From: Deltaproteobacteria bacterium | GTDB taxonomy: Bacteria; Desulfobacterota; Desulfobacteria; Desulfobacterales; SURF-15 | Direction: 5' to 3' | DNA length: 5,361 nucleotides | Assembly (NCBI GenBank): GCA_024644775.1 | Contig: JAHEHB010000379.1 | Coordinates: 1 to 5,361 of the forward strand | Shown here: positions 1-5,234 of the stretch, piece after piece | How positions within the stretch are numbered: the stretch's first letter is position 1 | Layout: each line of letters opens with the position of its first letter | The notes under the pieces: generated by a model | Told to the model about the DNA's origin: nothing | The model's input: the letters and a program-made list of their open reading frames with translations, nothing else | Database searches by the model: none | Translations under genes and position numbers: made by a program

Positions 1-132
1 CGTTCAATGTTCGATGTTCATTTTTTAGTTAGCCCCTCGTATGAAACTACATTATCAAAGTTTCTTTTTCGATTAGACTGGCCGCTTTTTAGGCCGGCGG
101 CTGGGCTGAAACCCGAAACCCCAGTTCCCGTC
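1..132. other. Intergenic left edge, downstream of the SprT-like gene
   Basis: Gene-free stretch after the stop of the minus-strand SprT-like gene. It opens with a 7-base-period repeat at the window edge (separate entry). A 6-bp stem (GAAACT 43-48 with AGTTTC 59-64) is followed on the plus strand by five T's. GC-rich inverted segments lie at 80-104 (for example GCCGC 81-85 with GCGGC 97-101). None of these is a convincing intrinsic terminator for the minus-strand genes, because no T-run follows a stable stem in that orientation. Confidence 0.5.
2..22. repeat. Degenerate 7-base-period tandem repeat, cut by window edge
   Basis: Three successive 7-mers read GTTCAAT, GTTCGAT, GTTCATT (2-8, 9-15, 16-22), giving a consensus GTTCRAT. 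The array may continue to the left of the window. Seen directly in the sequence. From memory, similar AACATTGAAC-type heptameric arrays occur between genes in sulfate-reducing and other bacteria, but I cannot verify that here. Function unknown. Confidence 0.5.
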
Positions 133-1251
133 TCACTCCGGTGCCTCGATCGCATGTATTTTACCCGTGTGGGTCTCCGAGATACCGCGGGAAATCACCA
201 GTTTTTTTCCAGCCTTTACCCCATCTCTGATCACGGATTCATCCTGATTCGAAACGGCCCTGCGGAAACTCCTCGTGTGCGGATATTTGTGTTCCATATA
301 GTCACTAAGTTGGCGATCATCCACCGGTATCAGCTCGAGACGATCGCGGGCCGTTTTGTATGTGTTCTGCTGTGCGGTCAATTTTTCCCGAAACCCCTCC
401 ACGATGCCCACGGCATAGTCGGTTTTGCGGTATCGATCTAGTTTTCTATTTGTGTTGTACGAAGCCCATTGGGATTGGATAAATCGTTGAACAAAGTCAT
501 ATACATAACCGGCGATGGCAATGTTCTGTCTGGTTCCGCTAACTTCCAAAGCCCGACCCATTTTCCCTTTTTCCGTCACAAAGGCGGGGACCCAAATTCC
601 ATGAACATAATAGAAATCCTGTATTAAACGGGCTAAATGATAGGCGTTGCGATGGTGTCGAAGGCAAGGCTTACCAAGAAACACACTGACATAGTGCCGT
701 TTCCGCTCAAAAGATATCAAATCAATATTGTATTTTGCGATGAGCTTATGGGCTTTCATCATAGCGGCTTCAGCTTCGTGTCGGTTCTGACTTTCTGCCA
801 ATGCCAACAGCTTCTTTATCCACATCAATATTTTGTCATTAACAGACAACGCGCCGTTGTACACCCTTTCCTGGAGCGGCGGGTAGGTCCCTGAAGCCTT
901 GGCATTGGCTCTGAGAAAAGTGCAAGCTTTCATAAACTTCGGCCCGTGTGGGGGTTCGTTCTGAGCTTCCAATATCTGGTGAGCAAATTGATGGGCCATT
1001 TCGTGTAAAAGGACTTCTCTTACTGCATCCCAAGGATGGTTCAGAACCAACAACCTGCTTAAGCAGATTTCGTTTTTATCCCCGGACCAATATCCCCAGG
1101 TATGCTTTAAGTTCCCCAGCCTAAATAGCGGCGGTTTCATTAAAACTCTATGTTTCGGACGCAACACCCAAAGCGCCGCTTCCCACTCGCTAGCGAGCCC
1201 ATGAAGGATTCGACGCTCTAATTGTTCCTGAACGGCATTGGGATTTGTCAT
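133..1251 (-). CDS. SprT-like zinc metalloprotease domain fused to DUF2786
   Basis: A 372-residue predicted soluble protein with no signal peptide. Residues about 15-130 form a SprT-like zincin domain. HEMAH at 83-87 supplies two zinc-ligand histidines (H83, H87) and the catalytic glutamate E84, and H102 in HGPKF is the expected third ligand. The preceding GYW (53-55) followed by NEICLSRLL (60-68) also fits the family. Residues about 138-178 match DUF2786 ([29 protein letters not shown]). The C-terminal part, about 180-372, is rich in basic and aromatic residues and resembles the region that usually follows DUF2786; I recognise no catalytic motif in it. SprT-family domains (bacterial SprT, eukaryotic Spartan) are zinc peptidases, and Spartan cleaves DNA-protein crosslinks. 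Applying that role here is inference. The ATG overlaps the stop of the upstream J-domain gene (ATGA) and has only a weak AGGA two bases upstream, so translational coupling is likely. The metalloprotease fold is secure; the substrate is unknown. Confidence 0.85.
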   Translation of the reverse strand: MTNPNAVQEQLERRILHGLASEWEAALWVLRPKHRVLMKPPLFRLGNLKHTWGYWSGDKNEICLSRLLVLNHPWDAVREVLLHEMAHQFAHQILEAQNEPPHGPKFMKACTFLRANAKASGTYPPLQERVYNGALSVNDKILMWIKKLLALAESQNRHEAEAAMMKAHKLIAKYNIDLISFERKRHYVSVFLGKPCLRHHRNAYHLARLIQDFYYVHGIWVPAFVTEKGKMGRALEVSGTRQNIAIAGYVYDFVQRFIQSQWASYNTNRKLDRYRKTDYAVGIVEGFREKLTAQQNTYKTARDRLELIPVDDRQLSDYMEHKYPHTRSFRRAVSNQDESVIRDGVKAGKKLVISRGISETHTGKIHAIEAPE

Positions 1252-1715
1252 CGTCCTGTTTTGGTTAATTCCCGGTAGGCGGTTTGGATTTCCTTAAAAC
1301 GGTTTTCGGCGAGTTCTTTAAACTCATCTCCCAGATGTTGCACTTTGTCGGGGTGGTATTTGTTAGCCAATTGCCGATAGACTTTTTTGATTTCATCTTG
1401 CGTTGCATTTCTGGAAATACCAAGAATCGTATACGGATCTTTCGGACCCCGATTCCCTTCAAATCGGGGTCCGGATTCATGGGCATTTCCATCTGTAAAC
1501 CTTTGGCTGTTTTGTCTGTTGAAAAATTGCTGGCTTCTTTGATGAAACCATTGATTACCGAGACGGTTGCCTCGACTCGCATAAAAAAATCGCCAAAGCA
1601 GCCACAACAAAATCAAATCATCCAACCAGCCCCAACCAAATGCAAAATCCGGCATAAGGTCGTAGGGAGACAGGGCATACAGCAAGGCCAATATGGTAAC
1701 AATCAATTTTATCAT
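1248..1715 (-). CDS. Small membrane J-domain protein (DUF1232-like N-terminus + DnaJ domain)
   Basis: A 155-residue protein in two parts joined by a polar linker. Residues 1-48 are hydrophobic and carry the DUF1232 (YkvA-like) signature: SPYDLMPDF at 16-24, then GWLDDLILL at 29-37, with two likely membrane-associated helices (about 1-16 and 30-46). Residues about 50-92 are a Gln/Asn/Arg-rich linker. Residues 93-155 are a J domain: DPYTILGI, helix [14 protein letters not shown], the diagnostic HPD at 121-123, and helix III ending [11 protein letters not shown]. The HPDK loop followed by [13 protein letters not shown] resembles the terminal J domain of DjlA. J domains stimulate Hsp70 (DnaK) ATPase, so this is probably a membrane-tethered DnaK co-chaperone. 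It lacks the Gly/Phe and zinc-finger regions of true DnaJ. The ATG at 1715-1713 is the most upstream possible: an in-frame TAA lies shortly before it, and no good Shine-Dalgarno is visible. It is the first gene of a two-gene unit with the SprT-like gene. Confidence 0.85.
   Translation of the reverse strand: MIKLIVTILALLYALSPYDLMPDFAFGWGWLDDLILLWLLWRFFYASRGNRLGNQWFHQRSQQFFNRQNSQRFTDGNAHESGPRFEGNRGPKDPYTILGISRNATQDEIKKVYRQLANKYHPDKVQHLGDEFKELAENRFKEIQTAYRELTKTGR
1443..1473. repeat. Perfect 12-bp inverted repeat inside the J-protein gene
   Basis: CGGACCCCGATT (1443-1454) and AATCGGGGTCCG (1462-1473) are exact reverse complements around a 7-base loop. On the mRNA this GC-rich hairpin falls in the linker just before the J-domain coding part (residues about 81-92). 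No T-run follows it on either strand, so it is not an intrinsic terminator. It could simply be coincident with the repeated Gly-Pro/Arg codons on both sides of the loop. Confidence 0.7.
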
Positions 1716-1784
1716 ACGGTAAGCGTCATTATGGAGGATTCTTTACGAATAAAGCCTAACAAGATTCCTTCAAACATTCAAGTC

Positions 1785-1855
1785 ATCCCCAAATTCCGAC
1801 ATTGAATTCGGTTATACCTAAAGAACAACTGAATTCAATGTCGGAATTTGGCGAT
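1785..1855. repeat. Long near-perfect palindrome (29-nt arms, 13-nt loop)
   Basis: The arms 1785-1813 and 1827-1855 pair with a single C-C mismatch (1788/1852) and one G-T wobble (1810/1830); all other positions are Watson-Crick. The core AATTCCGACATTGAATTC (1792-1809) returns as its reverse complement at 1831-1848, and each arm carries a GAATTC. The loop is 1814-1826. No T-run follows either end, and the element lies between divergent genes, so a terminator role is unlikely. It resembles a REP/MITE-type extragenic palindrome. I see no clear target-site duplication at its flanks. Confidence 0.85.
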
Positions 1856-1864
1856 TCACCATTC

Positions 1865-1893
1865 TTGACAACGTATATCGGCTCTGTTATTGA
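1865..1893 (+). promoter_or_regulatory. Candidate sigma-70 promoter of the TRAP operon
   Basis: A consensus -35 TTGACA (1865-1870) is followed after 17 bases by TATTGA (1888-1893), which matches only the first half of the -10 consensus. Transcription would begin near 1900, leaving a leader of about 60 bases before dctQ. The -35 starts only 10 bases after the palindrome ends. The weak -10 keeps confidence low, and an activator could be needed. Confidence 0.3.
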
Positions 1894-1962
1894 GTGAGTC
1901 GTGCTTCGCCGCTTCCCTGCCAAATTACTAATAATTTCAATTTTGTATGGGTAGAGATCATT

Positions 1963-2514
1963 ATGAAAATTCTTGATAGACTTGTTGCTATAATCGGTAC
2001 GATGAATGGGCTGCTTTTGAAAGGTGGCGGTTTTATTGCCATGGCGTTGGCCGGCGCTATGATGGGGATTATCCTGATTTCCGTGTTCTGGCGGTATGTC
2101 CTGCAAAACTCTATTTTCTGGTCAGAAGAATTGTCAAAGATGTTAATGGTATGGATGACCTTTATGGCTGCTCCCATCGCGTTGCGGCGCGGAATTCATG
2201 TTGGAATTCAGAGCTTGTTACAGGCGACGAAAGGAAGATGGCATTTTATCATGCTCATTGTCGGCCAATTGACCATTCTGATTTTAATGGCTGTCTGTGT
2301 GAAAGAAGGATTTCAGCTGGCCTGGTTTGCCAGAAGGCAGAAAGCCTCTTCTTTTGAACTTTCGATGATCTGGGCCTATCTGTCCATGCCGCTTGGCTGC
2401 TTTATGATATTTACGGTTTCATTGGAGAATTTCTTTAAAGCGGTAAGGGGTCTCATACAACCCAATGCTGTGTCGGATGCCACCGCCCATCCGGAATTGT
2501 CTGTGAATCGATAG
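1963..2514 (+). CDS. dctQ: TRAP transporter small membrane subunit (DctQ family)
   Basis: A 183-residue inner-membrane protein with four predicted membrane segments (about 24-44, 57-73, 95-115, 135-155). The family signature is clear: FWRYVLQNSIFWSEELSKML at 42-61, then RRGIHVGI at 75-82, and WAYLSMPLGC at 137-146. DctQ forms the membrane complex with DctM and helps it engage the loaded periplasmic binding protein. I chose the ATG at 1963 because it gives the usual length and a weak GGGTAGAG lies just upstream. A GTG at 1894 would add 23 residues with no typical DctQ character and a poor ribosome site. The gene is first in the operon and is followed after 32 bases by dctM. The hydrophilic C-terminal tail (about 166-183) is variable in the family. 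Confidence 0.9.
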   Translation: MKILDRLVAIIGTMNGLLLKGGGFIAMALAGAMMGIILISVFWRYVLQNSIFWSEELSKMLMVWMTFMAAPIALRRGIHVGIQSLLQATKGRWHFIMLIVGQLTILILMAVCVKEGFQLAWFARRQKASSFELSMIWAYLSMPLGCFMIFTVSLENFFKAVRGLIQPNAVSDATAHPELSVNR

Positions 2515-2528
2515 ACTGTGAGGAGACT

Positions 2529-2534
2529 GGGAGG
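2529..2534 (+). promoter_or_regulatory. Ribosome binding site of dctM
   Basis: GGGAGG (2529-2534) lies 12 bases before the dctM ATG, a longer spacing than ideal. The purine-rich run in between (AAGAAAGAAG) may contribute. It supports the start at 2547 and independent initiation after the short dctQ-dctM gap. Confidence 0.55.
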
Positions 2535-2546
2535 AAGAAAGAAGCG

Positions 2547-3833
2547 ATGCCTGTTTATATGTGGTTTTTTCTCGGCACCATGGCGTTAGGTGTTCCTATT
2601 GTATTTTGCCTTGCATTTGCACCGCTGGTAACCTTTACATTGATGGGCAAGCCGATCTTTTACAAGATGCTCGTCCAGAGGATGTACGGTGGTGTGAATC
2701 AATTTCCGTTGATGGCGATCCCTTTTTTTATTCTCGCCGGCAATATCATGAACAACAGCGGAATCACCATGAGTTTGGTCAAGTTATCCAATGTGCTCGT
2801 GGGGCATCTGAGAGGAGGGCTCGCTCAGGTGAACATTTTTGTCAGCATCCTGTTTGCAGGGCTCAGCGGTTCGGCCGTGGCCGATACGTCTGCCATCGGC
2901 TCGATTTTGATTCCTGCCATGGAAAAGGATGGCTACACCCGGGAGTTTAGTGCCGCAGTCACCGCTTCTTCTTCGGTGATCGGCCCCATTATCCCTCCCA
3001 GCATCATCATGGTGATTTACGCCTATGTGATGGGGGTTTCCGTGGGGGGTCTTTTCGCTGCGGGTATCATCCCCGGACTCGTTGTTGGAATTCTGTTGAT
3101 GACGATTGTCTATATTATATCGACCAAACGAAATTATCCGAAACGGGGAAAAATGGCCTCCTTTACTGAGATTTTACGTGCATTCAGAAGCGCCTCCCTT
3201 CCCCTGTTGACACCGGTGATTATTATCGGAGGGATTCTCGGCGGTATATTCACACCGACTGAGGCCGCCGGTATCGCTGCCGGCTACGCTCTGTTTCTAA
3301 GTCTTTTTGTACTGCGTACCGTTTCTGTAAAAGATATTCCCAAGATGCTGTACGAAACAGCCGTGACGTCGTCAACGATCCTTCTGATCGTTGGCACGGC
3401 AACGGTGTTCGGATGGTTGGTGAGCACCTCACAGCTTCCCAACAAAATCGCCGATTTGCTTTTTACGATAACCGCCAATAAATACATTCTGTTTTTTATC
3501 ATCAATATCGTTTTGCTGATAACCGGAATGTTCATGGATGCCGGCCCTGCCATCATGATTCTGGGACCGGTGCTCGCCCCAACGATGATAAAGATGGGTA
3601 TTCACCCCCTCCATTTTGCAATCGTTATGTGTGTGAATCTTACGGTGGGGTTGGCGACACCGCCTCTTGGACTGATCCTGTTTGTAGCATCCGGATTGAC
3701 GGGCCTTACCATCGAGTCCATCGTTAAGGAACTCTTTCCGTTTTTGCTTATTGAAATCATGGTTATTTTTCTCATAACCTATATCCCGGCTTTCTCGATG
3801 GCGATTCCGACATTGCTCGGACTTCTCTATTGA
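2547..3833 (+). CDS. dctM: TRAP transporter large membrane subunit (DctM family)
   Basis: A 428-residue polytopic inner-membrane protein of the usual family length, rich in hydrophobic segments. It is the ion-coupled translocation subunit of the TRAP system. Conserved stretches appear in order: FAGLSGSAVADTSAIGS at 103-119 with IPAMEKDGY at 122-130; IIPPSIIMVIYAYVMGVSVG at 148-167; GIFTPTEAAGIAAGYA at 233-248; MFMDAGPAIMILGPVLAP at 328-345; and NLTVGLATPPLG at 364-375. The paired, similar half-motifs fit the inverted-repeat elevator fold of the family. TRAP transporters generally use a sodium gradient; the coupling ion is not readable here. No frameshift or missing motif is seen. It sits between dctQ and dctP in the same orientation and is almost certainly cotranscribed with dctQ. 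Confidence 0.96.
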   Translation: MPVYMWFFLGTMALGVPIVFCLAFAPLVTFTLMGKPIFYKMLVQRMYGGVNQFPLMAIPFFILAGNIMNNSGITMSLVKLSNVLVGHLRGGLAQVNIFVSILFAGLSGSAVADTSAIGSILIPAMEKDGYTREFSAAVTASSSVIGPIIPPSIIMVIYAYVMGVSVGGLFAAGIIPGLVVGILLMTIVYIISTKRNYPKRGKMASFTEILRAFRSASLPLLTPVIIIGGILGGIFTPTEAAGIAAGYALFLSLFVLRTVSVKDIPKMLYETAVTSSTILLIVGTATVFGWLVSTSQLPNKIADLLFTITANKYILFFIINIVLLITGMFMDAGPAIMILGPVLAPTMIKMGIHPLHFAIVMCVNLTVGLATPPLGLILFVASGLTGLTIESIVKELFPFLLIEIMVIFLITYIPAFSMAIPTLLGLLY

Positions 3834-3878
3834 ATGGGATATATCCAGGACAATTCCTAAAACCCTTAACAAAAATGG

Positions 3879-3951
3879 AAAGGAGGTGGTAACCAATTTG
3901 TTTCATTCGGCTGGAACAACATGTAAAGCGTGTTTGACCTTATCCCTGTAA
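3879..3951 (+). other. Orphan strong Shine-Dalgarno with a 17-codon TTG ORF
   Basis: AAAGGAGGTGGT (3879-3890) is close to a full anti-Shine-Dalgarno match, stronger than those of its neighbours. Nine bases after AGGAGGTG comes TTG (3898-3900), opening 17 codons that end at TAA (3949-3951) and read MFHSAGTTCKACLTLSL, with a CKAC cysteine pair. No ATG start fits: the next ATG (3921) is followed at once by TAA. It could be a small leader peptide, a decayed gene start or a ribosome-standby/stability element in the dctQMP mRNA. Coding is unproven. Confidence 0.3.
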
Positions 3952-3963
3952 CTCATATGAATT

Positions 3964-3969
3964 AGGAGG
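3964..3969 (+). promoter_or_regulatory. Ribosome binding site of dctP
   Basis: AGGAGG lies 7 bases before the dctP ATG: a strong sequence at ideal spacing. It fits the need for more binding protein than membrane subunits and fixes the start at 3977. A two-codon ATG-AAT-TAG (3957-3965) overlaps its first bases. Confidence 0.85.
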
Positions 3970-3976
3970 AATCGTT

Positions 3977-5035
3977 ATGAATAAAAAAAGTGTGATGTTC
4001 CTGATCGGTGCTGTTTTTTTCTCGCTGTGTGTTATTGGTGCCAATGCCGTTTCTGCCGCCAAATGGACGATCAAGATCGGCCATCTGGGATCTGTGGAGG
4101 ATGAGGATCATGTCTCCTCTTTGTTTGTTAAAGAATATGTCGAAGGCAATTCCCAAGGTCAAATCGCTGTTGAGGTGTATCCCGCTGCCCAGCTCGGTAA
4201 TTTCCGGCAGCAGCTTGAAAGCGTGGCGCTCGGTACCCAGGAAGTCACCATCACCACTTGCGGGGGGGCTGCAAATTTGTGGCCGGAGATTCAGGTGACC
4301 GATATTCCGTATATGTTTCCCAACGATCGGGTGACCGAGTATGTATACGACGGCTGGTTTACCGAAAAACTCAGAGAATTCTGCATGAAGACGTATCCGA
4401 CTGTCCGTCTGATGCATGTCAGCAACACCGGTGGATGGCGATGCTTTGTTACCAAGGATAAACAGATTCGCACCCCTAAAGACCTAAAAGGTGTTAGGAT
4501 GCGGGTTATTGAGTCCGATTTGCAGGTCAACCTCGTACGCGGCTTGGGCGGAAACCCCACCGTCGTACCCTGGGGGGAGCTTTACACGGCATTCAAAACG
4601 GGTGTTGTGGAAGGAACCAAGAACGGAATCACGGACGTCGTAAATGCAAAGTTTCACGAAATGCTCAAAAACATCACCCTGGATAATCATGCCTACATGG
4701 CTGCCTTTTGGTGGATTAACAATGATTTCATGAACTCCCTGCCGCCGGATCTTCAACAAGTTGTCCTGGACGGCTTCTATCATCTGAAAGGCATTACCCG
4801 AAATCGCGTGCTGGCACAGGGCCTTGAAGCGTTTGACGTGTGGAAAAAAGCAGGGGGCAAAATTTATGTTCCGACGCCTTCTGAGAAAGCAGAATTTGTA
4901 AAAGGTGCCGATGTCGCGAAAAAATGGTATATTGACAAATATGGGAAAGAGTGGGTCGATTTACTGGAAAAAGCGGTGAAGGATGCTGAAAAGAAGGTGA
5001 AAGACGACAATGCACTCGTGCTCAAAAAGTTTTAA
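3977..5035 (+). CDS. dctP: TRAP transporter periplasmic solute-binding protein (DctP family)
   Basis: A 352-residue secreted binding protein. Residues 1-27 form a Sec signal peptide (MNKK, then a hydrophobic core) with likely cleavage after VSA at 25-27. C18 is not in a lipobox, so the product should be soluble in the periplasm. The mature protein starts AKWTIKIGH. Family landmarks follow: YPAAQLGNFRQQLESVALGT (68-87); DIPYMF (109-114); LKGVRMRV (170-177), whose R176 aligns with the conserved arginine that binds the substrate carboxylate in this family; and LGGNPTVVPWGELYTAFKTG (190-209) leading into VVEGTKNG (210-217). The conserved arginine favours a carboxylated ligand, but the substrate cannot be named. 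It is third in the operon, after dctQ and dctM; dctP often comes first elsewhere. The Lys-rich C-terminal helix (about 330-352) is usual. Confidence 0.95.
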   Translation: MNKKSVMFLIGAVFFSLCVIGANAVSAAKWTIKIGHLGSVEDEDHVSSLFVKEYVEGNSQGQIAVEVYPAAQLGNFRQQLESVALGTQEVTITTCGGAANLWPEIQVTDIPYMFPNDRVTEYVYDGWFTEKLREFCMKTYPTVRLMHVSNTGGWRCFVTKDKQIRTPKDLKGVRMRVIESDLQVNLVRGLGGNPTVVPWGELYTAFKTGVVEGTKNGITDVVNAKFHEMLKNITLDNHAYMAAFWWINNDFMNSLPPDLQQVVLDGFYHLKGITRNRVLAQGLEAFDVWKKAGGKIYVPTPSEKAEFVKGADVAKKWYIDKYGKEWVDLLEKAVKDAEKKVKDDNALVLKKF

Positions 5036-5100
5036 TTGTACACAGCGTCACAAAAAATCGCATAAGATTATCCGGAGTTTTGCAATCCCCTTATGACTGA

Positions 5101-5195
5101 AAGGCCGTGAAGCGGGGAGGCTGGAGGGCCGGGAAGCTGGAAGGTAAGGATGCTGGGAGGCCAGGAGCATTCTAGCTTCCAAGCTTTCCAGCCTT
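5101..5195. repeat. Degenerate 8-base tandem repeat forming a large fold-back
   Basis: From 5101 to 5164 the plus strand runs in 8-base steps around a consensus GARGCTGG. Examples are GAGGCTGG (5117-5124), GAAGCTGG (5133-5140), GATGCTGG (5149-5156) and GAGGCCAG (5157-5164). The opposite orientation follows in the same step: CTAGCTTC (5172-5179), CAAGCTTT (5180-5187), CCAGCCTT (5188-5195). The arms 5117-5142 and 5170-5195 can pair over 26 positions with a few wobbles and two mismatches. The loop contains a further CTGG/CCAG mini-stem (5153-5164). No T-run follows, so it is better read as an extragenic repeat element than as a terminator. Confidence 0.7.
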
Positions 5196-5222
5196 ATAGC
5201 CATGTTTCTGCCATCTGTTCAG

Positions 5223-5228
5223 AAGGAG
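5223..5228 (+). promoter_or_regulatory. Ribosome binding site of the dehydrogenase gene
   Basis: AAGGAG lies 6 bases before the ATG at 5235, a strong and well-spaced site that fixes the start of the truncated gene. Confidence 0.8.
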
Positions 5229-5234
5229 ACTGAT

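Larger units (their letters stand above)
1716..1962. other. Divergent intergenic region
   Basis: This 247-base gap separates the leftward J-protein/SprT-like unit from the rightward TRAP operon, so promoters for both should lie here. It contains a long palindrome (1785-1855) and a consensus -35 hexamer next to it. On the minus strand upstream of 1715 the candidate promoter hexamers are poor (for example a TTGAAG about 50-60 bases upstream with only a weak -10). I see no tRNA, riboswitch or regulator gene in it. Confidence 0.6.
3834..3976 (+). other. dctM-dctP intergenic region
   Basis: A 143-base gap, long for an operon-internal spacer. I see no stable terminator or sigma-70 promoter in it. 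It contains an orphan strong ribosome-binding sequence with a 17-codon ORF (separate entry), then the dctP ribosome site. Such spacers before binding-protein genes can hold RNA processing or stabilising elements that raise binding-protein levels; here that is only inference. Confidence 0.5.
5036..5234. other. dctP-dehydrogenase intergenic region
   Basis: A 199-base gap. A weak stem with a bulge (CATAA 5061-5065 with TTATG 5091-5095, then GATT 5066-5069 with AATC 5084-5087) follows dctP but has no T-run. The rest is the octamer repeat and fold-back at 5101-5195. No clear promoter is visible before the dehydrogenase, so readthrough from the TRAP operon is possible. Confidence 0.5.

Noticed and set aside
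43..69. GAAACT/AGTTTC stem followed by a T-run on the plus strand
   Set aside because: The stem has only 6 AT-rich pairs and a 10-base loop, too weak for a confident terminator, and no plus-strand gene ends here within the window.
7..441. Open plus-strand reading frame of 144 codons
   Set aside because: It lies mostly antisense to the 3' end of the SprT-like gene, has no ribosome site, and its product shows no recognisable domain.
1712..1729. Five-residue minus-strand upstream ORF (MTLTV) whose stop overlaps the J-protein start by ATGA
   Set aside because: There is no credible ribosome site before it; such short overlaps arise by chance, though it might matter because the J gene itself lacks a Shine-Dalgarno.
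1284..1805. Open plus-strand reading frame of 173 codons
   Set aside because: It is antisense to the J-protein gene, whose domains are unmistakable, and it ends inside the palindrome; its product resembles no family.
1785..1855. Palindrome as a bidirectional terminator
   Set aside because: The flanking genes point away from it, and neither end is followed by a T-run.
1894..1962. GTG start adding 23 residues to DctQ
   Set aside because: The extension is not like DctQ N-termini and has no ribosome site, and it begins at the predicted promoter -10. The ATG at 1963 gives the normal length.
5061..5095. Stem-loop after dctP as a terminator
   Set aside because: The helix is short with a 3-base bulge and there is no T-run after it.
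5101..5195. Octamer array as a CRISPR
   Set aside because: The units are contiguous 8-mers without unique spacers, and no cas genes are present.
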